DNA of 64,000 bases from Ramlibacter tataouinensis. Lineage in GTDB: Bacteria > Pseudomonadota > Gammaproteobacteria > Burkholderiales > Burkholderiaceae_C. The stretch lies in assembly GCF_001580455.1 (NCBI RefSeq), contig NZ_CP010951.1, forward strand, positions 434,001-498,000, in the 5' to 3' direction. Each line of letters opens with the position of its first letter. The stretch's first letter is position 1. The translations under genes were made by a program, and so were the position numbers. This document shows positions 34,282 to 42,728 of the stretch, piece after piece. The notes under the pieces are model-generated. The model made no database searches. It saw only the letters and a list, made by a program, of their open reading frames with translations, and was not told where the DNA came from.

Positions 34282-34758
34282 TTAGCTGCGGTAGATCACG
34301 CCATTCTCGACCTGCACGCGGTCGCCCACTCGCAGGTCGTTGGTGGCGGGCACGTCATAGTAGCGCACTGCCCCGCTTTGCGTCTGGACAGTCACCCGAT
34401 ACGTGGGCTGGGCCGGCGTGGTGCTGCGCCCGACCTGACTGCCCACGGCAGCGCCGCCGGCCGCGCCCAGCACCGTGGCGGCCGTCTGCCCCTTGCCGGA
34501 ACCGATCTGGTTGCCGACCACGCCGCCGGCGACCGCGCCAATGATGGCGCCCGGGATGCTGGGTCCGCTGCGGGTGGTGGCGCCGGCGATGGATTCGATG
34601 CGGGTCACCTGGCCGTATTCCACGCCGGTGGGCGCCGCCGCAACGCTGGCCGACGGGGCGGGGGCTGTCGATGTCAGCGGAACGCTGGAGCCGCATCCAG
34701 CCAGCAAGGCGACAAGCGCGCTGCCGCAGGCGATCGAGGCGAGTCGGTAGTTACGCAT
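34282..34758 (-). CDS. Glycine-zipper 2TM outer-membrane lipoprotein (paralog 2)
   Basis: 158 residues: lipobox LLAGC (Cys22), Ala/Pro/Ser spacer, glycine zipper (GAIIGAVAGGVVGNQIG, AATVLGAAGGAAVGS, about 69-107) and the same C-terminal beta domain as paralog 1 (TYRVTVQTQSGAVRYYDVPA, DRVQVENGVIYRS). Start at 34758 (MRNYRLASIA), which has the AAGGAG site of paralog 3's counterpart. Its upstream region (34759-34880) resembles that of paralog 3, indicating duplication of promoter and gene together. Confidence 0.88.
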   Translation of the reverse strand: MRNYRLASIACGSALVALLAGCGSSVPLTSTAPAPSASVAAAPTGVEYGQVTRIESIAGATTRSGPSIPGAIIGAVAGGVVGNQIGSGKGQTAATVLGAAGGAAVGSQVGRSTTPAQPTYRVTVQTQSGAVRYYDVPATNDLRVGDRVQVENGVIYRS

Positions 34759-34811
34759 GGGAAACTCCTTTGATGGCACGGCGCAGCCGAGACGGCTGGC
34801 CTTGTTTCCCA

Positions 34812-34817
34812 ATTACA
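34812..34817 (-). promoter_or_regulatory. Conserved candidate -10 element of paralog 2
   Basis: Reading leftward, CCTGTAATT contains TGTAAT (one mismatch to TATAAT), 53 bp before the paralog 2 start. The same CCTGTAATT block occurs at the same distance before paralog 3 (35544-35549), with GTAGGAGC motifs further upstream in both. No good -35 is evident. Confidence 0.35.
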
Positions 34818-35044
34818 GGACTGTGTTGCTCGACCTGTACCGCGGCCAATGCCGCGCATTGCTGTAGGAGCTCCCGTTTCAAATGGTAGGAGCGTGCAGA
34901 CAGCCGCGCTCTTAGCCGCGCTCATCGGCTGATCGGGTCACAGCGAATACAGGCCTGCGTCTGCTGATCCGTGCAGGCCCGTACGCGACGGCATGCAGGC
35001 CGCTCGGCGGCACCTGCAAGCCACAGACAGGCTGGACCTTCCCG

Positions 35045-35491
35045 TCAGCGATAGACCACGCCGTGCTGGACTTGCACCATGTCCCCCACGCGCAAGTCGT
35101 TGGTGGCGGCCACATCGTAGTAGCGCGTCGCGCCGCCCTGCGTCTGGACGGTGATGCGATACGCCGGCTGCGGCATCGAGGCTGGCGAGCGGCCCCCCTG
35201 ACTGCCGGCAGCGGGCCCGCCGAGCACCGAGGTGGGGCTGCTCACCGTGCTCGAGGCGGACTGGCTGCCCACGAAACCGGTGGCCACCGCACCAACAATC
35301 TCGCCGGGCGCGATCGGCCCGCTGCGCGATGAGATGTCGGTCACCCGCCCATATTCCCAAATTTGGGGTGCCGTACTGGCTGTCGGCACCGGTGCCGCCG
35401 AGGCGACGGGCTTGCTGGGGCTGCTGCAGGCGGCGAGCAGAAGGGCCAGCGCTGTGCCGCCGGCGATGGAGGCGAGTCGGGTGGTACGCAT
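35045..35491 (-). CDS. Degenerate glycine-zipper lipoprotein (paralog 3)
   Basis: 148 residues. Lipobox LLLAAC and the C-terminal domain (AYRITVQTQGGATRYYDVAA, VQHGVVYR) align closely with paralog 2. The middle does not: the second zipper reads GEIVGAVATGFVGSQSASSTVSSP, with most of the regular glycines replaced by Ser and Thr. The reading frame is intact, so this is divergence or early decay of the membrane-spanning part. It could still be exported as a lipoprotein without the 2TM hairpin. It is 287 bp downstream-facing from paralog 2. Confidence 0.85.
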   Translation of the reverse strand: MRTTRLASIAGGTALALLLAACSSPSKPVASAAPVPTASTAPQIWEYGRVTDISSRSGPIAPGEIVGAVATGFVGSQSASSTVSSPTSVLGGPAAGSQGGRSPASMPQPAYRITVQTQGGATRYYDVAATNDLRVGDMVQVQHGVVYR

Positions 35492-35543
35492 GGGGACACT
35501 CCTTGTTCGAGACGGCTCCGCCCGTGGCGGCCGACCGCCCTGA

Positions 35544-35549
35544 ATTACA
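35544..35549 (-). promoter_or_regulatory. Conserved candidate -10 element of paralog 3
   Basis: Leftward TGTAAT within CCTGTAATT, 52 bp before the paralog 3 start, mirroring the site before paralog 2. Confidence 0.35.
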
Positions 35550-35658
35550 GGCGCGCGACCTTGACCTGCTCCGAAGCCAAGGCCTCGCATCTCTGTAGGA
35601 GCCGCCGTGCGAACCCGTAGGACGCCACAGACGCGTCCGTGGCTTCCCGCAAGCGATG

Positions 35659-36105
35659 TCAGTGCTTACCGGTCGAGCCGTAACCGCCGTCGCCGCGCTG
35701 GGTGGCGGGAAACTCGGCGACCACGTTGAACTGCGCCTGGACCACGGGAACGATCACCAGTTGCGCCAGCCGCTCCATGGGGTGCAGGGTGAACTCGACG
35801 TCGCTGCGGTTCCAGCAGCTCACCATCAGCTGGCCCTGGTAGTCGCTGTCGATGAGCCCGACCAGGTTGCCCAGCACGATGCCGTGCTTGTGGCCCAGCC
35901 CCGAGCGCGGCAGGATCATCGCCGCATAGCCGGGGTCGCGGATCCAGATCGCGATGCCGGTGCCCACCAGCCTCCAGGCGTTGGGCGCCAGGGTGAGCGG
36001 CTCGTCGATGCAGGCGCGCAGGTCGAGGCCGGCGCTGCCGGACGTGGCGTAGCTGGGGAGTTGATCCGTCATGCGCGGATCGAGGACTTTCAAGTCGATT
36101 TTCAT
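35659..36105 (-). CDS. dut: Deoxyuridine 5'-triphosphate nucleotidohydrolase (dUTPase)
   Basis: 148 residues with the five dUTPase motifs, including SAGLDLRACID (motif 1), MILPRSGLGHKHGIVL (2), NLVGLIDSDYQGQLMVSCWNRSD (3) in part, ERLAQLVIVPVV (4) and GGYGSTG near the C-terminus (5). It hydrolyses dUTP to dUMP and pyrophosphate, sparing DNA from uracil. Its ATG overlaps the coaBC stop by 4 nt, so the two are co-translated, as in many proteobacteria (coaBC-dut). Confidence 0.95.
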   Translation of the reverse strand: MKIDLKVLDPRMTDQLPSYATSGSAGLDLRACIDEPLTLAPNAWRLVGTGIAIWIRDPGYAAMILPRSGLGHKHGIVLGNLVGLIDSDYQGQLMVSCWNRSDVEFTLHPMERLAQLVIVPVVQAQFNVVAEFPATQRGDGGYGSTGKH

Positions 36106-37310
36106 AGGTGATTGGCGATCTGGGCGACGAGTGCGCGCGCCAGTTGCAGTTTGGGGGCGCGCGGCATCTCGAACGAACCCTGGTCGTCGATCACCAGCAA
36201 GGCGTTGTCCTCGGCCCCGAAGGTGGCCGGCCCGATGTTGCCCACCAGCAGCGGCACGCCCTTGCGCAGGCGCTTGGCCTGGGCGTTCGCGGCGAGATCC
36301 TGGCTTTCGGCAGCGAAGCCCACGCAGAACAGCGCGCCCGATTTGGCACGCGCCGATTGCGCGACGGTGGCGAGGATGTCCGGGTTCTCAGTGAAGGCCA
36401 GTGCCGGCGCCTGGCCGGAGCCGTCCTTCTTGATCTTGTGCTCGCTGGCGGTCGCGGGCCGCCAGTCGGCCACCGCGGCGGTGGCGATGAAGACGTCGGC
36501 GCCCTCGGCTTCGGGCTGCGTCGCGGCCATCATGTCGCGCGCCGAGCGCACGTCGATGCGCGTGACGCCGCGCGGCGTGGCCAGGCTCACCGGGCCGGCC
36601 ACCAGCGTGACCTGCGCGCCGGCCTCGCGCGCGGCACGGGCGATGGCGAATCCCATCTTCCCGCTGGACAGGTTGGTGATGCCGCGCACCGGGTCGATGG
36701 CCTCGAAGGTCGGGCCGGCCGTGATCAGCACCCGCTTGCCCGCCAGGCGCTTGGGCTGGAAGAAGGCGACCAGGTCCTCGAGCAGTTCGGGCGGCTCCAG
36801 CATGCGGCCGTCGCCGGTCTCCCCGCAGGCCTGGAAGCCGGTGCCCACCCCGAGGATGTGCGCGCCGTCCGCGTCGAGCTGTTTCATGTTGCGCTGCGTC
36901 GCCGGATGGGCCCACATCTCCCGGTTCATCGCCGGCGCCAGCAACAGCGGCACCTTGCCGATCGGCCGCGCCAGGCACATGAGGCTCAGAAGGTCGTCGG
37001 CGCGCCCGTGCAGGAGCTTGGCCATGAAGTCGGCGCTGCAGGGCGCGATCAGGATGGCGTCGGCTTCGCGCGACAGGTTGATGTGCGGCATGTTGTTCGG
37101 CTCGCGGCTGTCCCACTGGGATCCGTACACCGGCCGGTTGGAAAGCGCCTGCATGGTGACGGGCGTGATGAACTGCTCCGCCGCCTCGGTCATCACCACC
37201 TGCACGGTGGCGCCCTCCTTGATCAGGGCGCGGCATAACTCCGCGGCCTTGTAGCAGGCGATGCCGCCGGACAGGCCCAGGACAATGTGTTTGCCCGCCA
37301 AATCGTTCAT
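36102..37310 (-). CDS. coaBC: Bifunctional phosphopantothenoylcysteine decarboxylase / synthetase
   Basis: 402 residues. The N-terminal flavoprotein (1-185) has VLGLSGGIACYKAAELCR, the catalytic His in NMPHINLSREAD, APAMNREMW, and the flap Cys in ACGETGDGRM. The C-terminal synthetase (from about 190) has RVLITAGPTFEAIDPVRGITN and SGKMGFAIARAA. It makes 4'-phosphopantetheine in coenzyme A synthesis. The start at 37310 (MNDLAGKHIVLG) suits the family. It is divergent from pyrG. Confidence 0.95.
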   Translation of the reverse strand: MNDLAGKHIVLGLSGGIACYKAAELCRALIKEGATVQVVMTEAAEQFITPVTMQALSNRPVYGSQWDSREPNNMPHINLSREADAILIAPCSADFMAKLLHGRADDLLSLMCLARPIGKVPLLLAPAMNREMWAHPATQRNMKQLDADGAHILGVGTGFQACGETGDGRMLEPPELLEDLVAFFQPKRLAGKRVLITAGPTFEAIDPVRGITNLSSGKMGFAIARAAREAGAQVTLVAGPVSLATPRGVTRIDVRSARDMMAATQPEAEGADVFIATAAVADWRPATASEHKIKKDGSGQAPALAFTENPDILATVAQSARAKSGALFCVGFAAESQDLAANAQAKRLRKGVPLLVGNIGPATFGAEDNALLVIDDQGSFEMPRAPKLQLARALVAQIANHL

Positions 37311-37414
37311 GAGGTCGAATTTAGCAGAGCGCCCACCCTCTGGATGAACTGGATACACATGCGTATAGAATCTCGCTTTACCACCTCCCGGAAGCTCAGG
37401 TTTCCGGCCATGAC

Positions 37415-39097
37415 ATGACCAAATTCGTCTTCGTCACCGGCGGTGTGGTGTCTTCCCTGGGCAAGGGAATCGCCTCTGCCTCTCTCGCCGCGATCCTCGA
37501 ATCGCGCGGCCTCAAAGTCACCCTCATCAAGCTCGATCCGTACATCAACGTCGACCCGGGCACGATGTCGCCGTTCCAGCACGGCGAGGTGTTCGTGACC
37601 GACGACGGCGCGGAGACCGACCTGGACCTGGGGCACTACGAGCGCTTCGTGACCACCCGCATGGGCAAGGTCAATAACTTCACCACCGGCAAGATCTACC
37701 AGTCGGTGCTGGAGAAGGAGCGCCGCGGCGACTACCTGGGCAAGACGGTGCAGGTCATTCCGCACGTCACCAACGAGATCCAGGAGTTCATCCAGCGCGG
37801 CGCCGGCGTGGGCGGCGCCACGGCGGCCGACGTCGCCATCGTGGAAATCGGCGGCACGGTCGGCGACATCGAGTCCCTGCCCTTCCTGGAGGCAGCGCGG
37901 CAAATGAGCCTGCGCCTGGGGCCCAACCAGGCGGCCTTCGTCCACCTGACCTATGTGCCCTGGATCGCGGCCGCCGGCGAGCTCAAGACCAAGCCGACGC
38001 AGCACACGGTGCAGAAGCTGCGCGAGATCGGCATTCAGGCCGACGCCCTGCTGTGCCGCGCCGACCGCAAGATTCCCGAGGACGAGCGCGCCAAGATCTC
38101 GCTGTTCACCAACGTGCCCGAGTGGGGCGTGATCTCCATGTGGGACGTGGACACCATCTACAAGGTGCCCCGCATGCTGCACGAGCAGGGGCTGGACGGC
38201 CTGATCTGCGACAAGCTGCGCCTGAACACGCCGCCCGCCAACCTCAAGCGCTGGGACGACCTGGTGTACGAGACCGAGCATCCGCAGGGCGAGGTGGCCA
38301 TCGCCATGGTCGGCAAGTACGTGGACCTGTCGGACAGCTACAAGTCGCTGAACGAGGCGCTCAGGCACGCCGGCATGAAGAATCACGTGCGGGTGAAGAT
38401 CGACTACGTCGACTCCGAAACGATCACGCCGGACACCGTCAACTCGCTGGCCCGCTTCGACGCGGTGCTGGTGCCCGGCGGGTTCGGCAAGCGCGGCATC
38501 GAAGGCAAGGTGGCGGCGGCGCGCTTCGCCCGCGAGCATCAGGTTCCCTACCTGGGCATCTGCCTGGGCATGCAGGTGGCCACCATCGAGTACGCCCGCC
38601 ACGTGGCCGGCATCGCCGAGGCCAACAGCACCGAGTTCGAGCCCCGCACGCCCAACCCCGTGATCGCGCTGATCACCGAATGGGAAGACGCCGACGGCAC
38701 GATCAAGACCCGCAACGAGAACTCCGACCTGGGCGGCACCATGCGCCTGGGCGCGCAAAGCTCCGACGTCGCCAAGGGCACGCTGGCGCACAAGATCTAC
38801 GGCGACGTCGTCAACGAGCGGCACCGCCACCGTTACGAAGCCAACGTCAAGTACCTGGACCGCCTGCGCGCGGCGGGGCTGGTGATCTCCGCGCTGACGC
38901 AGCGCGAGCACCTGACCGAGATCGTCGAGCTGCCGCAGGACGCGCACCCCTGGTTCATGGGCGTGCAGTTCCACCCGGAATTCAAGTCCACGCCCTGGGA
39001 TGGCCACCCGCTGTTCAACTCGTACATCAAGGCGGCTTTGGACCACCAGGCCGAGGGCAAGACATCGGGCAAGACACCTCTGAAGGTCGTGGCATGA
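37415..39097 (+). CDS. pyrG: CTP synthase
   Basis: 560 residues. The amidoligase domain starts TKFVFVTGGVVSSLGKGIASA (P-loop split here) and includes the Mg-binding DPGTMSPFQHGEV and GGTVGDIES; the C-terminal glutamine amidotransferase has the nucleophile Cys383 in YLGICLGMQ and HPEF near the end. It aminates UTP to CTP. It overlaps kdsA by 4 nt (ATGA). The order pyrG-kdsA-DUF1330-eno-ftsB is typical of Comamonadaceae. Confidence 0.96.
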   Translation: MTKFVFVTGGVVSSLGKGIASASLAAILESRGLKVTLIKLDPYINVDPGTMSPFQHGEVFVTDDGAETDLDLGHYERFVTTRMGKVNNFTTGKIYQSVLEKERRGDYLGKTVQVIPHVTNEIQEFIQRGAGVGGATAADVAIVEIGGTVGDIESLPFLEAARQMSLRLGPNQAAFVHLTYVPWIAAAGELKTKPTQHTVQKLREIGIQADALLCRADRKIPEDERAKISLFTNVPEWGVISMWDVDTIYKVPRMLHEQGLDGLICDKLRLNTPPANLKRWDDLVYETEHPQGEVAIAMVGKYVDLSDSYKSLNEALRHAGMKNHVRVKIDYVDSETITPDTVNSLARFDAVLVPGGFGKRGIEGKVAAARFAREHQVPYLGICLGMQVATIEYARHVAGIAEANSTEFEPRTPNPVIALITEWEDADGTIKTRNENSDLGGTMRLGAQSSDVAKGTLAHKIYGDVVNERHRHRYEANVKYLDRLRAAGLVISALTQREHLTEIVELPQDAHPWFMGVQFHPEFKSTPWDGHPLFNSYIKAALDHQAEGKTSGKTPLKVVA

Positions 39098-39951
39098 AAC
39101 TGTGTGGATTCGATGTGGGCCTCGACAAGCCCTTTTTCCTGATCGCGGGACCCTGCGTCGTCGAGTCCGAGCAACTGCAGATCGACACCGCCGGCCAGTT
39201 GAAGGAAATCACCACCGCGCTGGGCATTCCCTTCATCTTCAAGAGCAGCTACGACAAGGCCAACCGGACGTCGGGCACCAGCTTCCGCGGACCGGGCATG
39301 GAACTCGGGCTGGAGATCCTGGCCAAGGTGAAGAAGGAGCTGGCCCTGCCGGTCATCACCGACGTGCACACCGAGGCCGAAGTGCCCGAGGTCGCCAAGG
39401 TCGTGGACGTGCTGCAGACGCCCGCCTTCCTGTGCCGCCAGACCGACTTCATCCGCGCCGTCGCGCAGTCAGGACGCCCCGTCAACATCAAAAAGGGGCA
39501 GTTCCTCGCGCCGCACGAGATGAAGAACGTGATCGACAAGGCGCGCGCGGCCGCCCGCGAGAAGGGCCTGGCGGAAGACAGCTTCATGGCCTGCGAACGC
39601 GGCGCGAGCTTTGGCTACAACAACCTTGTGTCGGACATGCGCTCGCTGGCGATCATGCGCGAGACCGGGGCGCCGGTGGTGTTCGACGCCACCCACTCGG
39701 TGCAGCTGCCGGGCGGCCAGGGCACCAGCTCGGGCGGCCAGCGCGAGATGGTGCCGGTGCTGGCGCGCGCGGCCGTGGCCGTGGGCGTGGCGGGCCTGTT
39801 CATGGAGACGCATCCCGATCCGGCCAAGGCCCTGAGCGACGGGCCGAACGCCGTGCCGCTCAAGCACATGAAGGCGCTGCTGGAAACGCTGGTGGCGCTC
39901 GATGCCGTGACCAAGAAAAACGGCTATCTCGAGAGCCGTTTCACCGCCTGA
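39094..39951 (+). CDS. kdsA: 3-deoxy-8-phosphooctulonate synthase (KDO-8-P synthase)
   Basis: 285 residues. LIAGPCVVESEQL, KSSYDKANRTS, PVITDVHTE, LQTPAFLCRQTD, NIKKGQFLAP and DATHSVQLPGG are all conserved family blocks; Cys in GPCV suggests the metal-dependent subclass is possible but the family has both. It condenses phosphoenolpyruvate with arabinose 5-phosphate for lipopolysaccharide KDO. Starts within the pyrG stop (ATGA overlap). Confidence 0.95.
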   Translation: MKLCGFDVGLDKPFFLIAGPCVVESEQLQIDTAGQLKEITTALGIPFIFKSSYDKANRTSGTSFRGPGMELGLEILAKVKKELALPVITDVHTEAEVPEVAKVVDVLQTPAFLCRQTDFIRAVAQSGRPVNIKKGQFLAPHEMKNVIDKARAAAREKGLAEDSFMACERGASFGYNNLVSDMRSLAIMRETGAPVVFDATHSVQLPGGQGTSSGGQREMVPVLARAAVAVGVAGLFMETHPDPAKALSDGPNAVPLKHMKALLETLVALDAVTKKNGYLESRFTA

Positions 39952-39964
39952 CAAGGAAGACCGC

Positions 39965-40273
39965 ATGGCCGCGCCCGCGTACCTGATCGTCACGATGCAC
40001 ATCACGAACCCGGAGCAGTACAAGCAGTACATGGCCAAGGCGCCCGAGGCCGTCAAGGCCGCCGGCGGCGAGTACCTGGTGCGCGGCGGCCGCCATGAAG
40101 TGTTGGAAGGCGACTGGCAGCCGCACCGCGTGGCGATGCTGCGCTTTCCGAGCTACGAGCAGGCCAAGGCCTTCTACGACGGCGAGATGTACACGTCCGC
40201 GCGCAAGCTGCGCGCCGGCACCACCGACTACTTCAACATGGTGCTGGTCGAAGGCGTGGCCGCCCCCGTCTGA
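39965..40273 (+). CDS. DUF1330 family protein
   Basis: 102 residues, a ferredoxin-like fold of the DUF1330 (dimeric alpha-beta barrel) family: YLIVTMHITNPEQYKQYM, GGEYLVRGGRHEVLEGDW, VAMLRFPSYEQAKAFYD. Function unknown; the fold is used by monooxygenase-like and ligand-binding proteins. It lies 13 nt after kdsA and 33 nt before eno and is probably in the same transcript. Confidence 0.92.
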   Translation: MAAPAYLIVTMHITNPEQYKQYMAKAPEAVKAAGGEYLVRGGRHEVLEGDWQPHRVAMLRFPSYEQAKAFYDGEMYTSARKLRAGTTDYFNMVLVEGVAAPV

Positions 40274-40306
40274 CAAAGAATCCCAACCATCCCAAGAGAA
40301 ACTTGA

Positions 40307-41590
40307 ATGAGCGCAATCGTTGACATCGTCGGCCGCGAAATCCTGGATTCGCGCGGCAACCCCACCGTGGAATGCGACGTGCTGCTGGAGTCCGGCACCA
40401 TGGGCCGCGCGGCCGTCCCCTCGGGCGCGTCCACCGGCTCGCGCGAGGCGATCGAACTGCGCGACGGCGACAAGAGCCGCTACCTGGGCAAGGGCGTGCT
40501 CAAGGCGGTGGAGCACATCAACACCGAGATCTCCGAATCGGTGCTGGGCCTGGACGCCTCCGAGCAGGCCTTCCTGGACAAGACCCTGATCGACCTGGAC
40601 GGCAGCGACAACAAGGGCCGCCTGGGCGCCAACGCGACGCTGGCCGTGTCGATGGCGGTGGCGCGCGCCGCCGCCGAGGAGTCCGGCCTGCCGCTGTACC
40701 GCTATTTCGGCGGCATGGGCGGCATGCAGCTGCCGGTGCCCATGATGAACGTGGTCAACGGCGGCGCGCACGCCAACAACAACCTCGACCTGCAGGAGCT
40801 GATGATCATCCCGGTGGGCGCGCCCAGCTTCCGCGAAGCCCTGCGCTACGGCGCCGAGGTGTTCCACGCGCTCAAGAAGATCATCCACGACAAGGGCATG
40901 AGCGTGGCCGTCGGCGACGAAGGCGGCTTCGCGCCCAATGTCGCCAACCACGAGGCGGCCATCGGCATGATCCTGCAGGCCATCGAGGCCGCGGGCTACC
41001 GTCCCGGCGAGCAGATCGCCCTGGGCCTGGACTGCGCCTCCAGCGAGTTCTTCAAGGAAGGCAAGTACCACGTCGAGGCCGAAGGCCTGACGCTGGATGC
41101 CGGCGAGTGGACCAACATCCTGGCCAGCTGGGCCGACAAGTACCCGATCATCAGCATCGAGGACGGCATGGCCGAAGGCGACTGGGACGGCTGGAAGCTG
41201 CTGACCGAGCGCCTGGGCAAGAAGGTGCAGCTGGTGGGCGACGACCTGTTCGTCACCAACACCAAGATCCTGAAGGAAGGCATCGACAAGGGCATCGCCA
41301 ACTCGATCCTCATCAAGATCAACCAGATCGGCACGCTGACCGAGACTTTCGCCGCCATCGAGATGGCCAAGCGCGCCGGCTACACCGCGGTGATCAGCCA
41401 CCGTTCGGGCGAGACCGAGGACTCCACCATCGCCGACATCGCCGTGGGCACCAACGCCGGCCAGATCAAGACCGGCTCGCTCTCGCGCTCGGACCGCATG
41501 GCCAAGTACAACCAGCTGCTGCGCATCGAGGAAGACCTGGGCGACATCGCCTCCTACCCGGGCCGCGCCGCCTTCTACAACCTGCGATAA
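40307..41590 (+). CDS. eno: Enolase
   Basis: 427 residues, standard length. VDIVGREILDSRGNPTVE, SGASTGSREA, NGGAHANNNLDLQE, GDEGGFAPN, SIEDGMAEGDW, LVGDDLFVTN, KINQIGTLTET and ISHRSGETEDS give all metal and substrate ligands. It interconverts 2-phosphoglycerate and phosphoenolpyruvate, and in many proteobacteria is part of the RNA degradosome. ftsB starts directly after the stop. Confidence 0.97.
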   Translation: MSAIVDIVGREILDSRGNPTVECDVLLESGTMGRAAVPSGASTGSREAIELRDGDKSRYLGKGVLKAVEHINTEISESVLGLDASEQAFLDKTLIDLDGSDNKGRLGANATLAVSMAVARAAAEESGLPLYRYFGGMGGMQLPVPMMNVVNGGAHANNNLDLQELMIIPVGAPSFREALRYGAEVFHALKKIIHDKGMSVAVGDEGGFAPNVANHEAAIGMILQAIEAAGYRPGEQIALGLDCASSEFFKEGKYHVEAEGLTLDAGEWTNILASWADKYPIISIEDGMAEGDWDGWKLLTERLGKKVQLVGDDLFVTNTKILKEGIDKGIANSILIKINQIGTLTETFAAIEMAKRAGYTAVISHRSGETEDSTIADIAVGTNAGQIKTGSLSRSDRMAKYNQLLRIEEDLGDIASYPGRAAFYNLR

Positions 41591-41872
41591 GTGGCAAACC
41601 GACTGGTCCCGGCTTTCCTGATCGCGCTGCTGCTCGTCGTGCACGCGCAGCTGTGGTTCGGCCGTGGCAGTGTCGGCAGCGTGTCCTCGCTGCAGCAGAA
41701 ACTGCAGGCGCAGAAGGCCGCGAACGTGCAGTCGCAGCAGGCCAACGACCGGCTCGCCTCCGAAGTGCGGGACCTGAAGGAAGGCCTGGAGATGGTCGAG
41801 GAAAAGGCACGCGCGGAGCTGGGCATGGTCAAGCCCAACGAGGTCTTCGTCAACATCACGCAGTCCAAGTGA
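41591..41872 (+). CDS. ftsB: Cell division protein FtsB
   Basis: 93 residues: one N-terminal membrane helix (LVPAFLIALLLVVHAQLWF) and a periplasmic coiled coil (SLQQKLQAQKAANVQSQQANDRLASEVRDLKEGLE, split into heptads) ending in ARAELGMVKPNEVFV. It bridges FtsL and FtsQ in the divisome. The GTG start follows the eno stop with no gap, as in many proteobacteria (eno-ftsB). Confidence 0.93.
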   Translation: MANRLVPAFLIALLLVVHAQLWFGRGSVGSVSSLQQKLQAQKAANVQSQQANDRLASEVRDLKEGLEMVEEKARAELGMVKPNEVFVNITQSK

Positions 41873-41973
41873 TACCTTGGGCGGCGTGATGGATCAGTTC
41901 CGTCGGGACGCGTCCTGAAACGGCGGGCCTGGGTGGGCGGTCCCCTGCTCAGCCGCAAACGGAATCAGAGGCT

Positions 41974-42588
41974 GTGAAGATCGCCCTCCTGGGAGCCGAG
42001 AGCACCGGCAAGAGCACCCTCGCCGTGGAATTGGCTGCGCACTTCAATGGCCTGGGCCGGCGCGCGGTGGCGGTGCCGGAGGCGCTGCCGGCATGGAGCG
42101 AGCGCCAGCAGCGCGCGCCCCGCCCCGAAGAGCAGATGGCGATCGCGCAGGAGCAGGAGCGGCGCGTGGATGAGGCCGTGGGAACGGCCGAAGTGGTCAT
42201 CGCGGACACCACGGCGCTGATGGTCGCCATCTACGGCGCGATGCTGGTCGAGGACGGCGGCCTCTACGGCTTTGCGCTCGAGCGCCTGCGCACCTACGAG
42301 CATTGCCTGCTCACCGGCCTGGACCTGCCCTGGACCGGCGACGGCCTGCAGCGTGACGGCCCGCAGGTGCGCGAGCCTGTGGATGCGCTGGTGCGCGCGG
42401 CGCTGCTCACGGCGCAGGTGCCGTACCGCGTGGTCTACGGGCACGGCGGCGAGCGGCTTCGCAATGCCCTCCTGGCCATCGGCGAACCGAGGGAAACGGG
42501 CAGGAGCGAACGCCCCTGGACCTGGCTTTGCGACAAGTGCTCCGATCCCGACTGCGAGCACCGGCTGTTCTCGCGGCTTCGCTCCTGA
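41974..42588 (+). CDS. NadR-like P-loop ATPase/kinase with a C-terminal Cys/His tail
   Basis: 204 residues. Walker A is GAESTGKSTLA (7-17) and the following layout (AVPEALPAWSERQQRAPRPEEQ, VIADTTALMVAIYGAM, LDLPWTGDGLQRDGPQVRE) matches the AAA_28 / ribosylnicotinamide kinase domain of NadR. The last 20 residues, WLCDKCSDPDCEHRLFSRLR, hold a CxxC-x4-C-x-H cluster that could bind zinc, which is not part of the NadR kinase. The start is a GTG at 41974. It may phosphorylate a nicotinamide riboside-type nucleoside, but the substrate is inferred only from family resemblance. Confidence 0.8.
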   Translation: MKIALLGAESTGKSTLAVELAAHFNGLGRRAVAVPEALPAWSERQQRAPRPEEQMAIAQEQERRVDEAVGTAEVVIADTTALMVAIYGAMLVEDGGLYGFALERLRTYEHCLLTGLDLPWTGDGLQRDGPQVREPVDALVRAALLTAQVPYRVVYGHGGERLRNALLAIGEPRETGRSERPWTWLCDKCSDPDCEHRLFSRLRS

Positions 42589-42728
42589 AGAACAGTCGCC
42601 AGCGATGCTGCTGGCAACAGCTTGTTGCAGCAGCGTGAGGCAGGAAGTCAGAGCATATCGGTGCCGCCGGCGGGGTGCGCGGGCAAGCGTTGTGCCGCGG
42701 CCGCCGGACCGGCCAGGAGAGCGCAGTG

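Noticed and set aside
34860..34900. GTAGGAGC repeats as a CRISPR or tandem array
   Set aside because: Only three or four imperfect, irregularly spaced copies; no spacer structure or cas genes. Best seen as a short motif shared by the duplicated upstream regions.
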